DNA of 36,962 nt from an uncultured Lachnospiraceae bacterium (GTDB taxonomy: Bacteria > Bacillota > Clostridia > Lachnospirales > Lachnospiraceae), in assembly GCA_902476265.1 (NCBI GenBank), contig CABSCP010000042.1, positions 1 through 36,962 of the forward strand. Direction: 5' to 3'. This document shows positions 34,350 through 36,962 of the stretch, piece after piece. Below the pieces are notes generated by a model. The model worked only from the letters and a program-made list of their open reading frames with translations, was not told the origin of the DNA and made no database searches. Position 1 is the first letter of the stretch; each line of letters opens with the position of its first letter. The translations under genes were made by a program, and so were the position numbers.

Positions 34350-34564
34350 GCGCTACTTTGCGATTTCCAGAGGAAATTGCAAAGGTTCCAATTTTCAGAC
34401 AATTTGCCAAAAGGACTCACTTATCCTGCCATTCAGCCATATTTGTTTGCGAAGGCAGAACTTTTTGCATTTTAGATGATTGCAACTTTCAATTTTCCTT
34501 TTTTGAACATGACATGCTGCTGTCATATTTGATGTTGTATAAGAGTATAAAGGGAAACCATAAA

Positions 34565-34705
34565 ATGGACGGATATTTTCCCTATGTAGTGCCACCGTTG
34601 AAAGGACTATGGTGGCAGCCTGATACAGATGGAATTGATTACTCTCACAAAGAGAATTTTGAGTGGATTTCCATGATCCGGCTGCCGGTGAAAAAGAGAG
34701 AATAG
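34565..34705 (+). pseudogene. Remnant of a GyrI-like small-molecule-binding domain protein
   Basis: The last 46 residues of this open frame (YFPYVVPPLKGLWW, then KENFEWISMIRLPV) match the middle of GyrI-like domain proteins, whose usual forms read roughly YxVVPPLEGLWW and FxWISMIRxP. The N-terminal half of the domain and the whole C-terminal part are absent. The upstream part of the open frame (34358-34560) does not look coding. No start codon with ribosome binding site precedes it. It is best read as a decayed fragment left by deletion or rearrangement. Confidence 0.65.
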
Positions 34706-34716
34706 ATATTTCATCG

Positions 34717-35799
34717 CTACAGGCTGGCCTTTATTTTTTCAATTGCCGCTTTATACTGGGGATATTCCAGCAGGGGTTTGTACTCCTCAGATTCCAGATT
34801 TTTTAAGAGCATCTCACGAAGTTCGTTAATCATTGCGGGCTGGTGCTCTTTTAAACTCAGACCCGGTGTAAAAAGAAATTGTTTTGGCAGATTGGCTTCC
34901 CCTGTCACTACATCGGCATACCGGGACAGGCTGTCCGCCGCATCCTGATAGCGGTGCATCCGCATGTAAATTTCCATGAAAAAGCCGTCATACATTCCGC
35001 CCAAACCGAATAAATCATCCATCACTTTCAACACCTCACAGATTTTCAGCGCAAGGGTGTCATCAGCAGTAATTTGAGGATTCAGCATCATGGTGAGGCA
35101 GGACTGTACTTGTCTTACGATGAGATACAGTCTTTTTTGTACAGTCTTCAGAGCCTCCTGCGGTTCCTCTTTTTTTAAATGAAGAAGTGCCCAGGCTGCA
35201 GAAGGGTCTTCCTGTTGTTCCGGCAGTTCTTTTAACAGAGCTTCTCCCTGTTGGATATCGCCTGCGGAAATGGCCATTTCCGCAAGCCGAAGAGTGGCCA
35301 TTTCCGCAAGCCGAAGAGTGGCTGTCTGCCAGTAGACTGATGCCCCCGAAGAACGAACCTCGGTGAGAAGTTCTTTCCGATAAACAGTCCATTTTTGGCG
35401 GAGCTCATTGCTGACAGGCGGAAAGAACATTTGAAAAGAGTTCCACACGATAGCCGCGTTATATTTTAAGGCGATTGAATTGGGGTATTTATGTAAAAGC
35501 TGTAATAACTTACTTTCTCCGGCTTCATATCCGTCATGCCGGGCAGTTTCAAGCACCTCTTGGATTTTTTTCGTCATTTCCTCATCGGACAGGTTTTCTT
35601 CAAACTGCAGCAAAGTATCAACATTGGTGTCCAATGCCCTGGCGAGAGGGCAGAGAAGCGTGATGTCCGGGCAGGAATGGCCCGTCTCCCATTTGCTTAC
35701 AGCTGCCGGGGATATGCCAAGTTTTTCTGCAAGCTGTCCCTGTGTCAATCCTTTTTTTCGGCGAAGATCAGCCAGTTTTTTTCCGATATCCATCTCCAT
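34717..35799 (-). CDS. XRE-family transcriptional regulator with helical-repeat C-terminus
   Basis: The 360-residue protein has an N-terminal Cro/C1-type helix-turn-helix (about 5-58: KLADLRRKKGLTQGQLAEKL, ISPAAVSKWETGHSCPD), then about 290 helical residues resembling TPR-like repeats (for example YEAGESKLLQLLHKYPNSIAL and SAWALLHLKKEEPQEALKTV). Such regulators often sense a peptide or bind a partner through the repeats. The ATG at 35799 follows AGGAGG (plus 35810-35815). A 24-bp tandem duplication near the middle gives a repeated eight-residue unit (LRLAEMAT). The gene's own promoter contains a palindrome, suggesting autoregulation. Confidence 0.85.
   Translation of the reverse strand: MEMDIGKKLADLRRKKGLTQGQLAEKLGISPAAVSKWETGHSCPDITLLCPLARALDTNVDTLLQFEENLSDEEMTKKIQEVLETARHDGYEAGESKLLQLLHKYPNSIALKYNAAIVWNSFQMFFPPVSNELRQKWTVYRKELLTEVRSSGASVYWQTATLRLAEMATLRLAEMAISAGDIQQGEALLKELPEQQEDPSAAWALLHLKKEEPQEALKTVQKRLYLIVRQVQSCLTMMLNPQITADDTLALKICEVLKVMDDLFGLGGMYDGFFMEIYMRMHRYQDAADSLSRYADVVTGEANLPKQFLFTPGLSLKEHQPAMINELREMLLKNLESEEYKPLLEYPQYKAAIEKIKASL
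35271..35318. repeat. 24-bp perfect tandem repeat (two copies) inside the XRE gene
   Basis: The unit TGGCCATTTCCGCAAGCCGA plus AGAG occurs at 35271-35294 and again at 35295-35318 without mismatch. Being a multiple of three it keeps the frame and adds eight residues within a helical repeat. Confidence 0.95.
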
Positions 35800-35831
35800 A
35801 CTTTGGGTTCCTCCTGTCATTTCCTAAATTG

Positions 35832-35860
35832 ATTATAGTTTGTAAAGTCGGTTTACTCAA
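35832..35860 (-). promoter_or_regulatory. Promoter and probable operator of the XRE gene
   Basis: On the minus strand TTGAGT (35855-35860) and TATAAT (35832-35837) have a 17-bp spacer. An inverted repeat GTAAA-N5-TTTAC (35842-35856) fills this spacer. That location fits an operator where the XRE protein blocks its own transcription. Confidence 0.65.
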
Positions 35861-36155
35861 GAGAGGTGCGGTGAAATAACAGATACTTTTTCTTAACCGG
35901 CGGTTGATTTTTACTTTTAGAAGTAAGGAACTGAAATGGAACTGAAATGAGATTGATTCTTGCATATTGCAAATTAACGGATTATACTGAGGATAAGGCT
36001 GTTGCAGACGGGCGGCCTTATCCAAATTCTGTCTTAAAGATCCGTATCTGTATTTCTACCGGGAGCTACTCTGGCTTACAATCCGGTATCTGTAAAATTT
36101 CGAGGCATAATCGCCGTATTTTACACTTTTTAGAACAATTGAAGGAGGACCATGA
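35861..36155. other. Intergenic stretch with small repeats, no gene seen
   Basis: This roughly 300-bp gap holds an 11-bp tandem duplication GGAACTGAAAT (35927-35937, 35938-35948), an inverted repeat TTACTT/AAGTAA (35911-35926) and a 9-bp hairpin GGATAAGGC/GCCTTATCC (35991-35999 with 36015-36023) without a T run. An open frame at 35947-36192 has no ribosome binding site and no recognisable sequence. No clear promoter for the next gene is visible. Confidence 0.6.
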
Positions 36156-36941
36156 ATGGGAAGAAAGAACGATGAATTGTCGTGGTATTTGAACCGGACG
36201 GCAGTGCTGGCCGATTTTTTCAACGGGAGTATTTACAACGGAGAAAAAATAATTAAAGCGGAACAGCTGGGAGAAATTCAAAGGACATATCAGGAAGCGA
36301 TCCGTGACAGAAGCGGAAGAGTGCGTCGAAAACGCCGGGAGCGGGATGTGGCCGGAGTGCTGCAAAAAGAGGGACACTTTGTGATTCTGGCAGTTGAGAA
36401 TCAGGAAAATCTGAACTTTTGTATGCCGCTGCGAGGGCTGGAATATGATGTGGAGGAATTTGCAAAACAGCTGCGCCGGATGCGAAGACAGTATGAACAA
36501 AAGGGACAACTGGAAACAGGAGCGGAATACCTGTCCGGCATTCGGAAAACAGACCGGTTGATTCCGGTAGTAACGGTCCTTTTCTACCATGGGAAAGGAA
36601 AGTGGCAGGCGCCGGTGCAATTACAGGAAATGCTGGACATGAATGGAATGGATGAAACGCTGAAAGCTATGCATATGAATTACCGTCTGCACGTCATTAA
36701 CCTGACTGAACTGAAAGAAGAAAATTTTGAAACCGGCCTGAGGGAGCTGGTGGGAATGATGAAGCGAAGAGATGATAAAGAGGAAATGGGCAGATACTGT
36801 AAAGAAAATGCAGAGCGTTTTGAAAACATAGACGATGAAACCTATGATTTGATCTGTACGATGTTAAATCTTAAAACACTATTGAAAAAGAAAGAACAAA
36901 ACAGAAATCAGCCTGCAAATAAAAAGTCAATAGGAAAATGA
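36156..36941 (+). CDS. Rpn-family (PD-(D/E)XK nuclease-like) protein
   Basis: The 261-residue protein resembles the Rpn / PDDEXK-transposase-associated family that is abundant in Lachnospiraceae. Recognisable parts are the N-terminal DELSWYLNRTAVLADFFNG (family form: helix followed by ADxxN), ERDVAGVLQ, the core strand VILAVENQENLNFCMPLRGL with the nuclease-type E-x-Q, and RLIPVVTVLFYHGKGKW. Rpn proteins are recombination-promoting DNases in E. coli; recent work ties some to phage defence. The ATG follows AAGGAGG (36140-36146). The C-terminus is short compared with the roughly 300 residues common in the family and ends in a basic tail. Confidence 0.78.
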   Translation: MGRKNDELSWYLNRTAVLADFFNGSIYNGEKIIKAEQLGEIQRTYQEAIRDRSGRVRRKRRERDVAGVLQKEGHFVILAVENQENLNFCMPLRGLEYDVEEFAKQLRRMRRQYEQKGQLETGAEYLSGIRKTDRLIPVVTVLFYHGKGKWQAPVQLQEMLDMNGMDETLKAMHMNYRLHVINLTELKEENFETGLRELVGMMKRRDDKEEMGRYCKENAERFENIDDETYDLICTMLNLKTLLKKKEQNRNQPANKKSIGK

Positions 36942-36962
36942 AAAATTTTTAAGATTTATTAT

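Noticed and set aside
34358..34560. First half of the 115-codon open frame as coding
   Set aside because: The sequence begins inside non-coding DNA after the ilv terminator, has no ribosome binding site and matches no domain; only the last 46 codons resemble the GyrI-like family.
35271..35318. Possible CRISPR-like repeat
   Set aside because: The two copies are directly adjacent with no spacer, keep a coding frame, and no further copies exist.
35991..36023. Hairpin as a terminator before the Rpn-like gene
   Set aside because: The 9-bp stem has a 15-nt loop and no T run on either strand, and no gene ends near it.
35947..36192. 81-codon open frame before the Rpn-like gene
   Set aside because: No ribosome binding site, no recognisable sequence, and it overlaps the start of a better supported gene.

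Overview
The window looks like a chromosomal segment of a strictly anaerobic Firmicute, most likely a Lachnospiraceae-type Clostridia. This is inferred from gene content: a pheST operon behind a T-box leader, a clostridial 6S RNA, SpoIID- and SleL/YaaH-type spore proteins, a DarA-type c-di-AMP receptor, a minimal SufB/SufC pair, a short MetH without its activation domain, and strong AGGAGG-type ribosome binding sites. No species can be named from sequence alone.

Region by region. (1) 1-2600 is the right end of a mobile element, probably a prophage: a terminator, a GH25 endolysin, and an AT-rich cargo gene for a P-loop ATPase resembling the Sll1717 family. The element abuts, and appears to have cut off, the 3' half of a leftward LysM-GH18 gene of the spore cortex-lytic SleL/YaaH type (2593-3321). 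(2) 3390-7050: a 6S RNA with its own promoter, then a membrane-anchored SpoIID-domain protein and a YihY/BrkB membrane protein. (3) 7053-13740: promoter and Phe T-box leader, then pheS, pheT, a small unknown gene, an M18 aminopeptidase and queA, closed by a long perfect hairpin terminator. (4) 13793-22101: a signalling block of a lone solute-binding lipoprotein, a hybrid sensor kinase with two receiver domains, a regulator with two GntR-type DNA-binding domains, and a Cache-like/PAS/GGDEF diguanylate cyclase. No transporter permeases accompany the lipoprotein. (5) 22250-23930: a CmpB-type membrane protein, a GNAT acetyltransferase and a DarA-like c-di-AMP receptor. (6) 23970-26660: a SufC-like ATPase, a short SufB/D-like protein and a tyrosine phosphatase. 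(7) 26662-30338: a leftward lipoprotein with a TTG start, then metH and a small membrane protein. (8) 30364-34350: branched-chain amino acid genes ilvB, ilvN, a second ilvN and ilvC, with an internal promoter before the second ilvN. (9) 34350-36962: accessory territory with a GyrI-like gene remnant, a leftward XRE regulator with a 24-bp in-frame tandem duplication and a palindrome inside its own promoter, and an Rpn-like PD-(D/E)XK protein.

The most interesting lead is the left junction: a sporulation or germination gene seems to be split by an element that also carries a possible defence-type ATPase. That layout would fit a sporulation-gene intervening element like skin in sigK, or simple inactivation by a prophage. 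The missing half of the gene would lie outside the window, so this is a hypothesis. Most of the rest is ordinary housekeeping sequence.
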